Assembly: GCA_022419385.1 (NCBI GenBank)
Contig: JAJUBI010000008.1
Coordinates: 558,001 to 622,000, forward strand
Length of the DNA: 64,000 bases
From: Paraconiothyrium sp. Pb-2020
Taxonomy: Eukaryota > Ascomycota > Dothideomycetes > Pleosporales > Didymosphaeriaceae
Reading direction: 5' to 3'
Part shown: one piece after another, positions 37,714-48,943 of the stretch
Layout: every line of letters begins with the position of its first letter
How positions within the stretch are numbered: position 1 is the first letter of the stretch
The notes under the pieces: model-generated
The model's input: only the letters and a program-made list of their open reading frames with translations
What the model was told of the DNA's origin: nothing
Databases searched by the model: none
Program-made: the position numbers and the translations under genes

Positions 37714-38010
37714 CTAGGAATATACACTAGGAGGCCGAGAATTCTTCACCTTTTGGATATCTACAGCCCCGCGTGCCGTCGCTAGCTTCATAGAGCCTGA
37801 ACTGTTTGCCAGCGCTGTCGCTTATGAAGGTAGCACAGACTCCTCGCCATCTTCATCCGGAAAGTAAATATCCATCTAGTAGTACGGGTAACACAAGTCT
37901 TTCGACTTAAGAAGATCGAGGAAAGGCGACCGCTTACCCAATGGTCGAAGAAATTCTTTCCGCAGTCTCCTTGCGACTTGTCTCCACTGTTTGGCGCCTT
38001 CTTTACTCGA
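37714..38010 (-). pseudogene. Decayed gene fragment at island edge
   Basis: A minus-strand frame of about 98 codons ends with a stop at 37714-37716 and is rich in Lys/Arg at its start (R-R-L-R-K-E-F-L-R-P-L-G-K-R) and Asp/Glu in the middle (F-P-D-E-D-G-E-E). It is interrupted by TAG at 37876-37878 and TAA at 37822-37824. Upstream at 38011-38013 is TGA. All three stops can arise from CAG, CAA and CGA by one C to T change. I do not recognise the protein. It may be the C-terminus of a host gene killed by RIP spreading from the transposons, or chance open sequence. No start codon can be assigned. Confidence 0.35.
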
Positions 38011-38262
38011 TCACGTCGACCCGGGCTGAATGTACCGGTAGTTCATTGGTCAATTAGGCGAACCCGGCTCTGTGGATCGATCCCGCGTACATCAGATCGA
38101 ACAAGCGTCAACGATCGATGACACGGCATTAATGCTCATCACAAGCTCAGTTAGCTTGAGCTACCAGTAGTCGTCATGACCAAACGACTCCTTGCCCTCG
38201 ACCTCCGCGTCGTTCTATTGCTATATCTCTCGCCGGTGTAACAAACAGGCTAAATTCTTACG

Positions 38263-39816
38263 ATGCCACGCGACGAACGCACGCCTCTTCTGCAGCGTTG
38301 GAGCGACGATGAAGACACACGACTGGTATTTATGCCTTTTTCATGTGAGGCCCGAGAGCTGTTTCTGATGCTCTGTAGACACTCAAACTCTCAGATCATC
38401 CTGAAGAGGATCCACGAGCATGGCCGCGATGGAGGAAGCTCGCAAACGTGGGCGTGATAGCCACTATGTCGAGTATGTATCGCGAATGCGCCGGTCGTCT
38501 CTAAGATGTCTAACAATCACACAGTTGTCAGTCCGCTTGTGAGCTCCATGTTCACCCCCGGTATCGTCGAGATCGCTGAAGACCTCAACACATCCCCGAC
38601 GGCCGTCATCGCTACAACTACTGGTTTCTTGATCATGCTGGGCATCGGCCCTCTCCTCCTCGCACCGCTGTCCGAGACATTCGGTCGCAGAAACCTCTAC
38701 CTGATCTGCTGCGCCGTTTTCGCTCTCCTACAAATACCTGCCGCTCTGGCGCCAAACATTGCATTCCTCATTGCCGTACGTAGCGTGTCAGGCTTTTTCG
38801 GCAGTGTTGGTATCGCGAATGGTGGAGGCACAATCAGCGACATGTTTATACCAAGTGAAAGAGCCGGAGTATTTGGCTGGTATTTGCTCGGGCCACTATT
38901 GGGCCCAACACTAGGCCCGCTGTTCGGCGGATTCATCGTACAGCGTCTCGGTTGGCGGTGGATATTCTGGGTGATGACAATCGTATGCTCGGTCAACACG
39001 TTAGCAGGCTACTTCTTCCTCCGCGAAACCTACGCACCTGTCATACTCGCACGTTTGAAACAAAAATTCGAGGGCAGCAATCGCGCATATGATGCAACTA
39101 ACTACCAATTTGAAGGCGAAGATCTGCGCCCGCTGCGAGAAAAACTTGCGCACTCACTCTCTCGCCCTCCGCGCATATTCATGCAGCCTATCGTCGCCGT
39201 CATGAGCGTTTACCAGGCGCTTATCTTCGGAACGACATATAGCATCTACACTAATATGCAGGATATCTACTCAGGCACGTATGGCTTCTCTACAGAGAAA
39301 GTCGGGTTGCTGTACCTCGGTCCGGGGAGCGGATTCCTGTTCGCTGTATGGTTCCTCGTTCCACGGATCGACGACGTATACAAGAAACTCACGGCCAAGC
39401 ACAACGAGAAAGCGCAGCCGGAGTTCCGTTTACCGCTTGCAAACATCGGGGCCGTCTTCATCCCGTTGTCGTTATTCTGGTTCGCGTGGTCAGTGCAGAA
39501 AAAAGTACATTGGTTTGCGTCGATCGTGCCGACTTTCTTCTATGGCATTGGGCAAGTGATGATCCTGAATACCACACAGAACTACTACATCGACTCGTTC
39601 GAAGCGTATGCTGCGTCAGCCATCGCAGCGGGCACCGTATTTCGATCGCTCATTGGAGGGATAGTGCCTCTCATTGCGCCAAGTTTGTTTGACAAGCTAG
39701 GCTATGGCTGGGGCATTAGTGTGTTTGGGTTCGTGAGTCTGGCGCTGGCACCCGCGCCCGTACTGTTCTACATGTTCGGCGAGAGGATCCGAAAACGGTT
39801 CACTATAAAACTATAG
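38263..39816 (+). CDS. MFS transporter (DHA1-like), three exons
   Basis: Exons 38263-38325, 38379-38472 and 38525-39816 give a 482-residue protein. Intron 1 is 53 bp (GTATTT, branch CTGAT, TGTAG); intron 2 is 52 bp (GTATGT, branch CTAAC, CACAG). The ATG at 38506 lies within intron 2 and would cut off the first membrane helix. The cytosolic N-terminus contains E-E-D-P-R-A-W-P-R-W-R-K, the usual lead into helix 1 of fungal drug/polyamine-type transporters. The helix 2-3 loop has P-L-S-E-T-F-G-R-R (motif A), and helix 5 has G-P-L-L-G-P-T-L-G-P (motif C, an antiporter signature). Twelve helices are expected, at the plasma membrane. It probably exports small molecules by proton antiport; the substrate cannot be told. 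It is the first intact gene after the island and is convergent with the lipase. Confidence 0.88.
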
Positions 39817-40309
39817 ACGAACAAAATAGGACGAAGTTAATGTTGTGTTCACCAGCCACTTGAACTTGCTTGTTTTCGCATTGCCCTAGTTCACACACCG
39901 CTTATCTCCAGGCCCACACACATCCCCACAACATGTGCAATACTCTGCCAAAAACATACAGCAGCGGTATTCGCTGCTGGTCACCCACGCAACTACTAAT
40001 CCGCCGGTACACTGCTTATATATGGCTGAGCGGACGGGAAGCCTAGTTTTCAGTGTCCTATGGTCGTATGTGATAGGTCTACCAAATTGCAGGTCCTATA
40101 TTCAAGGGCAATATATGACCATAAGCCCTTCACTCGGCGATATAGAACTACTCACCGGAACTTTCCAATATACGTACGCGGTCGAAGAAATCAGCAAGAA
40201 ATTCTAAACAAAGCGCTGGGGATATCATGTGTACATAACCAAAACCGTCGCGATGCAAGCCGGGATCACCATCGCCATGCCCCAACATCGACTAAAAGAT
40301 GGGCGAAAA
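39817..40309. other. Convergent intergenic region
   Basis: 493 bp between the stop codons of the MFS gene and the lipase gene. Both 3' ends lie here. Short open frames are present on both strands but lack splice or family support. I see no RNA gene or repeat. Confidence 0.6.
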
Positions 40310-42616
40310 TTATACCCTTTCTCCCTCTTGAATCTCTTTTTCCAGGTTGCGGTCTCCTTCGCCTCCACCACCACTGACCTGCTCCCTCCCCTTGGCAGTC
40401 CATTCACCCGCGGTGGAGTCCATTCTTCTCATTTCCACCTCCTGGTCTTTGCCCTTTCTATATAATTCTTCTTCTTTCATGCTCGCACAACCTCTCGGCG
40501 TCGTACATACATTCCTCGCTTCCTCGTCTGCCGTCTTCCATAGGACCTCTCGTACTTCCTTGCCGACTTTCTCGATGGCGTCCATCGCCCATATGACATC
40601 GAGGTGCTCAAACCCCTCAATAATCTTCGAATGCACAAGATCGACGTGCGGTTCTCGTCCGCGTTCGAAGCGGCGCAGAAGCCGTCGTCCGTCCACAAGG
40701 GCATCGTTTCCACAGACCCAGAATGCGAAGGGCGGTGTATGAGGTCCATACCATGCGTACTTTGCGTGATTGGCGTCACGTCTTCGTAGTTGGACGGTAT
40801 CTGCACCGGCACCAGGCTCGTCGTCTTCATCGTCCGACGACGAATCGTCAGAGCGCTTATGTTCTTCATCTTCTTGCGCGTCCTCACGATCTTCGATGTT
40901 CTTTTCCTCTCTGGTAGCCAGGATACACTTCTGCTTCGCGAAGCATTCTCTTCCGAGCCACCAGCGCATGCTCTCAGCGCTGACATAAACGGGCGCAAAT
41001 TGAAACATGCGATCTTTTAGATCTTGCTCCCAACGGTCGTCCGTCCAATTGAATAGGAAGCTGAAGACACGGTAACCCATTGCCCCGTAGAATCGCGGTG
41101 GGAGCAGTGAATGCATGGTCATCATGAAGGGAATGAAAGCGTGGATGCCAAAAACAGCGCGGAACATGCCTGGGCTGATGATGCGCATGAATTTGAAGTA
41201 CATTTTGCCTATCAGTGGGCCGGCATAAGCAGCTGGAGCGAGGGCGCAAAAAACCGATATCTTCTCGCCAATCTCGGGTCGCTGTTCCTTGGCGAGGGCA
41301 ACGAGCGTTTGTGTTGTTCCTTGGCTATGTGCGATGAGTCCAAGTTTTGAGAATCCTGTTTCGGAAAGCACGCGGGAGATGAGCGCAGGTAGGTCCATGA
41401 CGCCCATCTGCCGGATGTTCCAGGCCCACATGCGCGGGTCCGAGTAGGAGAGCAAATTATGGCGGGGCTTGAAGCCACACCTGTTGTTTCCTAGCCAGAC
41501 GTCGTAGCCAGATTTGGCGAGGAAGAAGGCGAGGCTGTCATCATCGTTGGTGCAGTAGGCGCCTGCGGATTGTAATAAACCGTGGATCATGAGAACGGGA
41601 TACTTCTTCTTACCGGGCCTGTACTGGTAGCCTGATACACCATCGGTGGTTCTATCATTGCGGAAGACATCCGGGCCATTGGGCGTGCGTTGAGACGGGT
41701 CGCTTCGTTGGTATTCTCGAGGGTTATAAATATGCCAAAGTTCGATGATGAAACCGTCCTCGGTCTGCACGTCGAAGATCTCGCAGTCGAGGCCTACGCG
41801 GCGCGCGTAGTAGCGGACATCGCAAGGGATCTTATCTGGACCACCTTCGAGGGGTACGAACTCGTCTGGATCATGCGCATCGGCTCTCGTCTGAGATTGA
41901 CTTCGCTGTTCCCATGCCTTCTCAGCCATTCGGCGTGCTTTCTTCCTCTTGTCCTCCTCTTGAAAGAACGGCCGGCTTTTGTTAGGATCTTGGAGAGTGA
42001 GGCGCATCCACTGCCTCTTCGCGACATCTGGTATGCTTGTGAACAGGGCGCCGAGAATAATGACCAGAAGAAAACATAACGAAAGAACGGCTGATGTGCA
42101 TCTGAACAACCAAACGTGGATTCTCCGGAGCGTTGTGGGAGGCCCATACATGGGCAGGGGTGGAAAAAGTGGGTTCGTCCTTGATGGCGGTGTCTGACTC
42201 TGGAGTGGAGCATCGGTCTGACCGTCGTTGCCAGCCTGCGAAGTAGAGCCCTCGGGTGCTGGACTCGCGCCGTGTATCGTACCATCCTTCGCTTCGCGTG
42301 CCTCTCCCTTGACCGGTGGGCTCTCAGACGGATCCCTCTCGTCGACCTCGTCCCTTAACTGATTAAGCTTCTTTGCCTCCTTAATAGGCACTGCTGGCAA
42401 GCGCCCACCATCTGCGGTCACGATGACGGGATCCTGTGCGGTGATAAACTTTGCCTCTACAGCTTGTGTCGAGCCCGTAGCGTCATCTTCTTGGTCAGGG
42501 GCAAGGTGCGCTAATCGTTCTGCTTGGTGAGCGAAATCGATGGCAGCTTTTGTTTTTGACTTTGTCTTGTTCTGCGCGTGCGCGACATGTTCCTGGACCA
42601 TGGTGGCGGTTGCCAT
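40310..42616 (-). CDS. Membrane-anchored steryl ester hydrolase / acid lipase-like
   Basis: A single 768-residue frame without introns. After a disordered N-terminus there is one hydrophobic helix at about residues 168-193, then an alpha/beta-hydrolase domain of the Yeh1/Yeh2/Tgl1 (acid lipase) family: H-G-L-L-Q-S near 345, the N-N-R-C-G motif near 377, the nucleophile elbow A-H-S-Q-G with Ser431, a likely Asp at 638 or 642, and His671 in F-E-H-L-D. Members release sterols and fatty acids from steryl esters at lipid droplets or the plasma membrane. An acidic Ser/Asp/Glu insert at about 573-607 lies between Ser and Asp. Two start codons 18 bp apart are possible; the second (42598) has a GCCACCATGG context. 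It is head to head with PEX6, with 822 bp between them. Confidence 0.85.
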   Translation of the reverse strand: MATATMVQEHVAHAQNKTKSKTKAAIDFAHQAERLAHLAPDQEDDATGSTQAVEAKFITAQDPVIVTADGGRLPAVPIKEAKKLNQLRDEVDERDPSESPPVKGEAREAKDGTIHGASPAPEGSTSQAGNDGQTDAPLQSQTPPSRTNPLFPPLPMYGPPTTLRRIHVWLFRCTSAVLSLCFLLVIILGALFTSIPDVAKRQWMRLTLQDPNKSRPFFQEEDKRKKARRMAEKAWEQRSQSQTRADAHDPDEFVPLEGGPDKIPCDVRYYARRVGLDCEIFDVQTEDGFIIELWHIYNPREYQRSDPSQRTPNGPDVFRNDRTTDGVSGYQYRPGKKKYPVLMIHGLLQSAGAYCTNDDDSLAFFLAKSGYDVWLGNNRCGFKPRHNLLSYSDPRMWAWNIRQMGVMDLPALISRVLSETGFSKLGLIAHSQGTTQTLVALAKEQRPEIGEKISVFCALAPAAYAGPLIGKMYFKFMRIISPGMFRAVFGIHAFIPFMMTMHSLLPPRFYGAMGYRVFSFLFNWTDDRWEQDLKDRMFQFAPVYVSAESMRWWLGRECFAKQKCILATREEKNIEDREDAQEDEEHKRSDDSSSDDEDDEPGAGADTVQLRRRDANHAKYAWYGPHTPPFAFWVCGNDALVDGRRLLRRFERGREPHVDLVHSKIIEGFEHLDVIWAMDAIEKVGKEVREVLWKTADEEARNVCTTPRGCASMKEEELYRKGKDQEVEMRRMDSTAGEWTAKGREQVSGGGGEGDRNLEKEIQEGERV

Positions 42617-43438
42617 TGTTTACCGTCACGAAGCCTATAGTAAAACGACGGTCGACTTGGTGCCGTGGGGGAGCGCCATGTGCAAGTGGAGAAACTGGGA
42701 CACGGAAGTATGGTTGCTGCACCGACCAGAAAGAGATGTATCGATCTATATGCAAACGTTGGTAAAGATGTTGAGCCTGCACAAGAGATCTGCGACAAGG
42801 TGCAGTGAATTATATTTCCCAGGTTATCTATGTGGCTGAGAGATCAACCGTTTGTTGATACGGCACGAAGCTTCGATGATGTCACAAGAACCAAGGCAAT
42901 GCTTGCTCCTGCACGTTTTCAAGGCCGCGGGCCCACACCCACAATCGCCGCCCACCGCCAAGCGGCTGAAATGGAATTGGTAGGCGAACGTGTTGGAGCG
43001 CGACATGGCGATCGCCTGCAGGGTGGTTGGCGCGCAAGTGGTGGCAGGGTATGGTCTGGGTGAGCAGACACGCGATCCGGAGCCGCCTGAGACGGGCTCT
43101 AGTTGGCGCCTGTCAACACACGGGAATAGCAGTCTTCCAAGGTTCTGCTTTGCATGTGATGATGGGCTTTGCTCTCCGCATCGGAGCTGCCGATTGAAGC
43201 TTCGCTGAGCAGCCCGAGCCGAGTAGCCATAGCTGTTTCGTTAGGAACCAAAGCAAGGCCATATAAGCAATACCTAATATTGAAATCTGCTGTATTATGT
43301 GCATCGTTCCCGACCGCATGCCGTTCTGCCGAGGTCCATGGACTGTCTTGGCATCAACCCGCACTCAACGCGAAGCGGAGCGCGACTGTCTGGATACGAC
43401 GCACATTTGTGTGAGACATTGTTGATCACATCTACAAG
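42617..43438. promoter_or_regulatory. Divergent promoter of lipase and PEX6
   Basis: 822 bp separates the two start codons, so both genes are driven from here. There are open frames on both strands but none with family features. One CCGAGG motif is present at 43329-43334 (separate entry). The region is otherwise ordinary GC-balanced sequence. Confidence 0.65.
43329..43334 (-). promoter_or_regulatory. Candidate FarA/FarB (fatty-acid response) site
   Basis: CCGAGG is the reverse complement of CCTCGG, the core bound by the FarA/FarB-type Zn2Cys6 activators that turn on peroxisomal and beta-oxidation genes in Aspergillus. It lies about 105 bp upstream of the PEX6 start codon. A six-base match is weak alone; the gene context makes it worth noting. 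Confidence 0.35.
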
Positions 43439-46400
43439 ATGGAGGTGCAGAATGGCACTGTCCATCCGCGCAAGAGGCGGCGGAGAAGACGCCTCGACCG
43501 GCCTGCCATTTCGGCGCGGCTGCTGCTGGACGACCGCATGAAGGGCGAGGCGGGCATCCTCTCAGCGGACCTGTTCGACGACCTATTTCCCTGGGCGCAG
43601 GGCATTGGTATGCAGCTCTGCCTCTCACAGTAACTGGTCTTCTGACACCCTTCCTTCTAAGCAGACGGTGATCACTACGTTGCCATCCCGCCGTGGCTGC
43701 CGAGCTCCATCGCCGCTTCCCCAAACATTCCTTGGACCATCCTGCCTGTGCGGCGCCCCTCCAGCGAGTCGACAACCACCTCGCGGCCGCATTCGTCCCT
43801 GCAAGTTCCGTCGTCGTCGCTTGCGCTGCAATCCTTCTCTCACGCACTCCACGGCGTTTCGCCCAACAAGACACAGAGAAGAGACACGCCCATTGAGATT
43901 CGCATACACGACGTCGTTCCCGTGGGGCTGGATACAGTGTACGTGAACCTGGATACAGAGGCGCTGAGGAAGCTGGACGAGGTGCATGCAAAATTCGGCG
44001 GTGGCTTTGGCGGGACGAGGGCGAACGGCGCTGCAAAGGGGCCAAAGGATCGTTTTCTGAAGGCCAATGGGATCCCTGGAAAACATCCGAACGGCATTGA
44101 CTATGCTGCACAAGAGAACGTGTGGCGGAATGCTGTGCGAGGAGCGCTGCAGTCACCGGCTCTGGTGCACAGCGGAGACTTCCTTCCACTGCCACTTCCT
44201 GCACACCCCATCACACACGTCCCGCCACCTCCGGCAAAGATAACAGCTTGCGAGCCTGTAGCCCAAGGCCTCCTGCTACCCACCACAAGGATTGTTGTTC
44301 TCCAATCGCATCGTGGCTCCAAACCTGCCCCGGTTCTTGCGCCCGCACGGCCTGCGCCTGTCGAGCACGGCTTCGATGACTCCGAAGACACTTCGAACGA
44401 GACCTTTTACTCCGCTGCTGAAGACCGCTCGCCGTCCCAAAACAACAGTCCTCCTACAGAATCATCGACGGACAATTTCGAGTCCGAATTATCTGGCTCC
44501 GATGTCGGAGATCTCTCTGATGACCCCGACGACATCATATCGCTGAATGCGCCCATGTTACCGCCGCAGTCGTCTGGGGTGCTATCTGCGTTCTCATCGG
44601 CTACCCCGAGGCCTCTTAATCTTCACACAAACGGAATCGCAACTCCTGGCTCGGTGTTTTCGAGCTTCACTGCAACTACCGCACGAGGACCATCATCTAG
44701 AAGTAAGCTGTTCAAAGCGAACGGCCTGCTACAGCCAATACCAGATGAGCTGGTATACCCCAAGCCTGGTAGCGAAGATGATGAAGAAGCGCGTGTTTTT
44801 GTAGACACCAGTACATTGGTCAAAGTTGGCTGCTTCTCCGGCGACTGGGTCAAAATTGAGGTTGCACCCGAGCCTTCACAGCATCCTTTGTTCGGACTAG
44901 GTGCGTTTGGTGGTGACCATGAAGATGATGCCGACTGGCGCCCCGTTCGAATCTACGGGATCCCTGAGGCCATGATCAAGAAAGTTACGCCGTACCGCGT
45001 CAACAAATCGGATGATCTCGACCGTAGGTCCAGCTTTTCAGGCTTCGCACCAGCAAACAGTTCACTGCAAGCTTACCTCTCGCCTGTTCTGCTGGCAAAC
45101 ATGGACAGCCCGTCTCATTTACGTATCGCTCCGTTAGCCCCCTCTCATCTTTCGCATGGTCCTAGATCCGCCATACAAAAACCACGACTAAGCGGTTCCT
45201 CCTCACCCCCATGCGCAAAAGAAGTCACACTGTTGAAACTTTCAACGCCACTCTCTTCAGAACGCCTTCTGCAGCCTAGCTTGTTTGCATCTCTGAAAGA
45301 CCATTTCGAACAGAAACGTCGGTTAGTTAAAAGTGGCGACCTCATTGGTGTCGCGATAGATGATTCTCTAGGTCGTGCAGTTTTCCAAGCGAGCGCGAAC
45401 GAAGAAGACGTTGGCAGTGACGAACTTCTATCAAGGCCCCGAGAAAGCTCCAACGAGGAATTTACAAATGCGCATGACCGGAAACCCAAAGTAGTGGCCT
45501 GGTTCAAGATTGGAAATGTTACCGCCTCATCAAGCGAGCTTAAAGATGGTGAAGAGCCAGATCCATGGGGTGGTGTTGTAGCTGTGGACGCCGCGAGCAC
45601 GAAGATGGAGATGAATGGAAGTGAGCAGGGCAAAACCCCATCGTCTATCAACAGTGCTTGGCAATACTACCTTGGCGCGAAGAGGTCCCCCACTGGCGCA
45701 AATCAAAAAATCATGACGATTGAAGACGTGCCCAAGACTTATATCTCATCCCTACGACGCCGCCTCCGAGAGTTGATTTCTGCCGCCACTAGCCCAAGAG
45801 CGATTCATTTGGGTCTGCCACCAATCGCCGTGCTGCTCACGTCGACGCAGCGCGGCATCGGGAAGGCCACAGTAGCGGCTAAAGCATGCGAAGATCTTGG
45901 ACTGCATACCTTCTCCATAGATGCATTCGATATCTTGAGCGAGGGAGGTGCAGGCGGTGGTGACGTGAAGACTGAAGGCTTCTTGAAAGCAAGGGCAGAA
46001 CGGGCGCTTACCTGTGGTGCTCAATATACGGCATTGTTGGTCAAGCACATCGATGCCCTCAACGCTGATCGCATGAATACTGCACTCAAAGAAATTCTCG
46101 CTGACTCACGTGTGCTCGTTGCGACCACGACTGAAATTGACAAGGTACCAGAAGGCATTCGTGGTCTATTTACCCACGAGATCGAGATGTCGGCACCCGA
46201 TGAGGGCGAAAGAGCAGGTATTTTGCGTGATATCATCGACAATGCGGGCATACGATTATCACCAGACGTCGATCTTAGCAATGTTGCCGTCAAGACTGCT
46301 GCTCTAGTTGCGGGTGATCTGGTAGACGTAGTCGACCGTGCTCTAGTAGCAAAGCGAAATCGCATTGAAGCTCTCGCAGTATCTGCATCGAAAGACCTCC

Positions 46401-47814
46401 CTGCCAGTGCTCCAGTCACTTCGAGAGACATCGAGCTTGCGGGAGGACATTTCAGCAACAGTCTGACGAAAGCTGATCTGGACGGGGCCGTGGACGCCCC
46501 CCGCAAAAATTTCGCGGATGCCATCGGCGCACCCAAAATCCCCAACGTCAGCTGGTCCGACGTTGGTGGTCTATCTCACGTCAAGGACGCCGTCATGGAG
46601 ACCATTCAACTTCCTCTTGCACGCCCGGAACTGTTCGCCAAAGGCATGAAGAAACGCAGTGGTATTTTGTTTTACGGCCCACCAGGAACAGGGAAGACCT
46701 TGCTGGCCAAGGCCATTGCAACAGAGTTCTCCCTCAACTTTTTCAGCGTCAAGGGTCCAGAATTACTCAATATGTACATTGGTGAATCAGAAGCCAACGT
46801 GCGGCGCGTTTTCCAACGCGCGCGGGACGCCCGGCCTTGCGTCGTCTTCTTTGACGAACTGGATTCCGTCGCACCTAAGCGTGGCAATCAAGGTGACAGC
46901 GGCGGTGTCATGGACCGTATCGTTAGTCAATTACTCGCCGAACTAGACGGAATGAGCGACGGCGGTGAAGGTGTTTTCGTCATCGGTGCGACAAACAGAC
47001 CTGACTTGCTTGACCAAGCGTTGCTCCGTCCCGGACGTTTTGATAAGATGTTATATCTGGGTGTATCTGACACGCACGAGAAGCAGCAGACCATTCTCGA
47101 AGCGCTATCCAGGAAGTATGTACCCTAACCTATCCCGCCACCTCATGTTTTATCTATCTGCTAATAGTCTGTCGTAGATTCACGCTCCACCCAGCTCTGT
47201 CGTTCGCCCGCATTGCCTCCACACTCCCTTTCACTTACACAGGTGCAGACATGTACGCCCTTTGTTCAGATGCCATGCTCAAAGCGATCACACGACAAGC
47301 GCGCGCCGTAGACGAAAAAGTCGCTGCCATCACCACCACCCGTGGCACGCCTATAACTACAGCGTATTTCTTCGATCATCTCGCAACGGAAGAAGACACA
47401 GCTGTCATGGTCATGGAAAAAGACTTCATCGAGGCGCACAAGGAGTTAGTGCCCAGTGTCAGCGCAGATGAACTTAACCACTACGAGCGTGTAAGGAAGG
47501 CATTTGAGGGGACAGGGAAGAAGGATGAGAGTGGTAAACCATCACAGAACGGTATTGCGCTGCCCACGACATCCCGTAAGGGTAAAGGGAAGGCTGCTGC
47601 ACCACCAGATGATGGAAGTCTTGTCATCCACACTGGAAACATCGACATCAATGGGGCAGCCGCTAGTGGTAGTGGAAGTGGTGCAAGTGTAAAAGGAAAG
47701 GGCAAAGGCAAAGGCAAGGCGCCTGCTATGAGTCACGCCAGCAAGAACAGCCTCGATATTGCGGAGGGAGGGTTTGGGAGCGCAGCCGATGGGGACGAAG
47801 AGCTATATTCTTGA
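43439..47814 (+). CDS. PEX6: Peroxisomal biogenesis factor 6 (AAA ATPase)
   Basis: Exons 43439-43607, 43662-47115 and 47178-47814 encode about 1419 residues, the usual length for filamentous fungi. The N-terminus has a basic R-R-R-R-R-R run, then I-S-A-R-L-L-L-D-D as in fungal Pex6. Two AAA domains follow. The first, near residue 785, has a degenerate Walker A (Q-R-G-I-G-K-A-T). The second has G-P-P-G-T-G-K-T at about 1062-1069 and Walker B V-V-F-F-D-E-L-D at 1117-1124, followed by the pore/SRH segment with G-A-T-N-R-P-D. Pex6 with Pex1 pulls ubiquitinated Pex5 out of the peroxisomal membrane so that the import receptor recycles. Intron 1 ends in an AAGCAG double acceptor (43661 or 43664), which would add or drop one Ala. 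The C-terminus is Gly/Lys-rich low complexity. Confidence 0.95.
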
Positions 47815-48313
47815 GCGGGTGCGGGATATGGTGACAAGCTGATGTGGCATGTATTGACGTCGCCATGGGCCCCGCCTGATCATTGGAAGGACACGTGTAT
47901 AGTATTCAAGGTTTCGAAAAAAAAGAGCGTGCATTAGCAGCGACAAGATGCATTTTTTCGTTCGAAGACCTGCTGATCTGTTGCTGTTTTAGCGCCTGGA
48001 AAAGTATGCTTTGCATCTGCAGGATGTTTAATAATCGGGCTTGCTGTTACTAACCTCTAGGGGATAGCCGACGCTATTTCGATGAGCCGCAGTGTGATCA
48101 ACAATCAGCTGGTTTAAGATGACAATTCACAGCAACGTATATTGAACTCTTGCCATGGGACATAGCGATAGCAGCTTGAGATAACATGTCACCAGACATT
48201 ACGATACATAAACAGAGATCCGAGCACCTTCCTCCTCAATCAGTGACATTTTCGGCGTCATCCTTGACACACCGGTCGAAACACAAGCTGCACTTCAATG
48301 GCACCAGATCGTC
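47815..48313. other. Intergenic region after PEX6
   Basis: About 500 bp containing the PEX6 3' end and the start region of the next gene. I see no further gene or repeat. Confidence 0.6.
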
Positions 48314-48943
48314 ATGAGCTCTTTCAAGAACCCGGGTGTGCTTCCTAACGGTTTACTCTCTCTTGAACATACACCTGCTTACCTTGTTTCCATGTAAGTC
48401 TATTGGGGAACCTTTAGTGGAAGGTTTGCTAGACAAGAGTGTAGTGTCCAACGAAATGCGCACTCTTTGCTCCTACGACTTCCTCCTGAGATTCGCAACA
48501 ACATTTTTCAACTCGCACTTGCTGGTCTGAAGGTCGAGGTCCGCGCGTTCATGGCTGCGCCAAGGCTGTACAGAATTAGTCCTTCGAACAAAAGCAGGTC
48601 GCCAAAGACGAATGTTGCACTACTGCAAGTATCGCGTCAAATATATAATGAGGTGGCCTTGCTCGTTTGCAGTGGCGATACTGATTTTGTCACAACCACT
48701 TTCAGCGACCTGACAATGCTCCACAACAAATTGAACCTGGCTCAACGGGAGGCCTTGGCTTGTCTTCGGCTCTCAACACCTTGCATGATTCAGGTTGACG
48801 CTCTCAAGATACCGCTTAAAGAGATGTTCAGAGGACTTAGACGGATCGAGTTGTGCTACTGGGAAGGGATGGCAGGATTAGCAGAACGCATTAAATACGA
48901 ACAGCAAAGCCCAGGCCTGACTATTACCATGTTGTCTGGCTGA
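48314..48943 (+). CDS. Short F-box-like/2EXR-type protein
   Basis: Two exons, 48314-48393 and 48445-48943, give 192 residues. The intron is 51 bp (GTAAGT to GTGTAG) and removes an in-frame TAA at 48395. The join yields Q-R-N-A-H-S-L-L-L-R-L-P-P-E-I-R-N-N-I-F. The L-R-L-P-P-E-I-R-N-x-I-F/Y motif is the hallmark N-terminal helix of a large family of fungal F-box-like (2EXR) proteins, which is strongly expanded in Dothideomycetes and mostly of unknown role. A second typical feature is L-L-Q-V-S-R-Q-I-Y-N-E at about 100. The protein is shorter than many relatives, and the C-terminal half has no recognised domain. The exon 1 start is inferred; TTG or another in-frame start cannot be ruled out. Confidence 0.68.

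Noticed and set aside
38506..38524. ATG at 38506 as start of the MFS transporter
   Set aside because: It lies in an intron with GTATGT, CTAAC and CACAG; using it removes the first helix and the conserved N-terminal W-P-R-W-R-K lead.
43365..44204. 279-codon minus-strand frame opposite PEX6 exon 1-2
   Set aside because: Arg/Ser/Ala-rich shadow of GC-rich coding sequence with no domain, overlapping the well-supported PEX6 gene.
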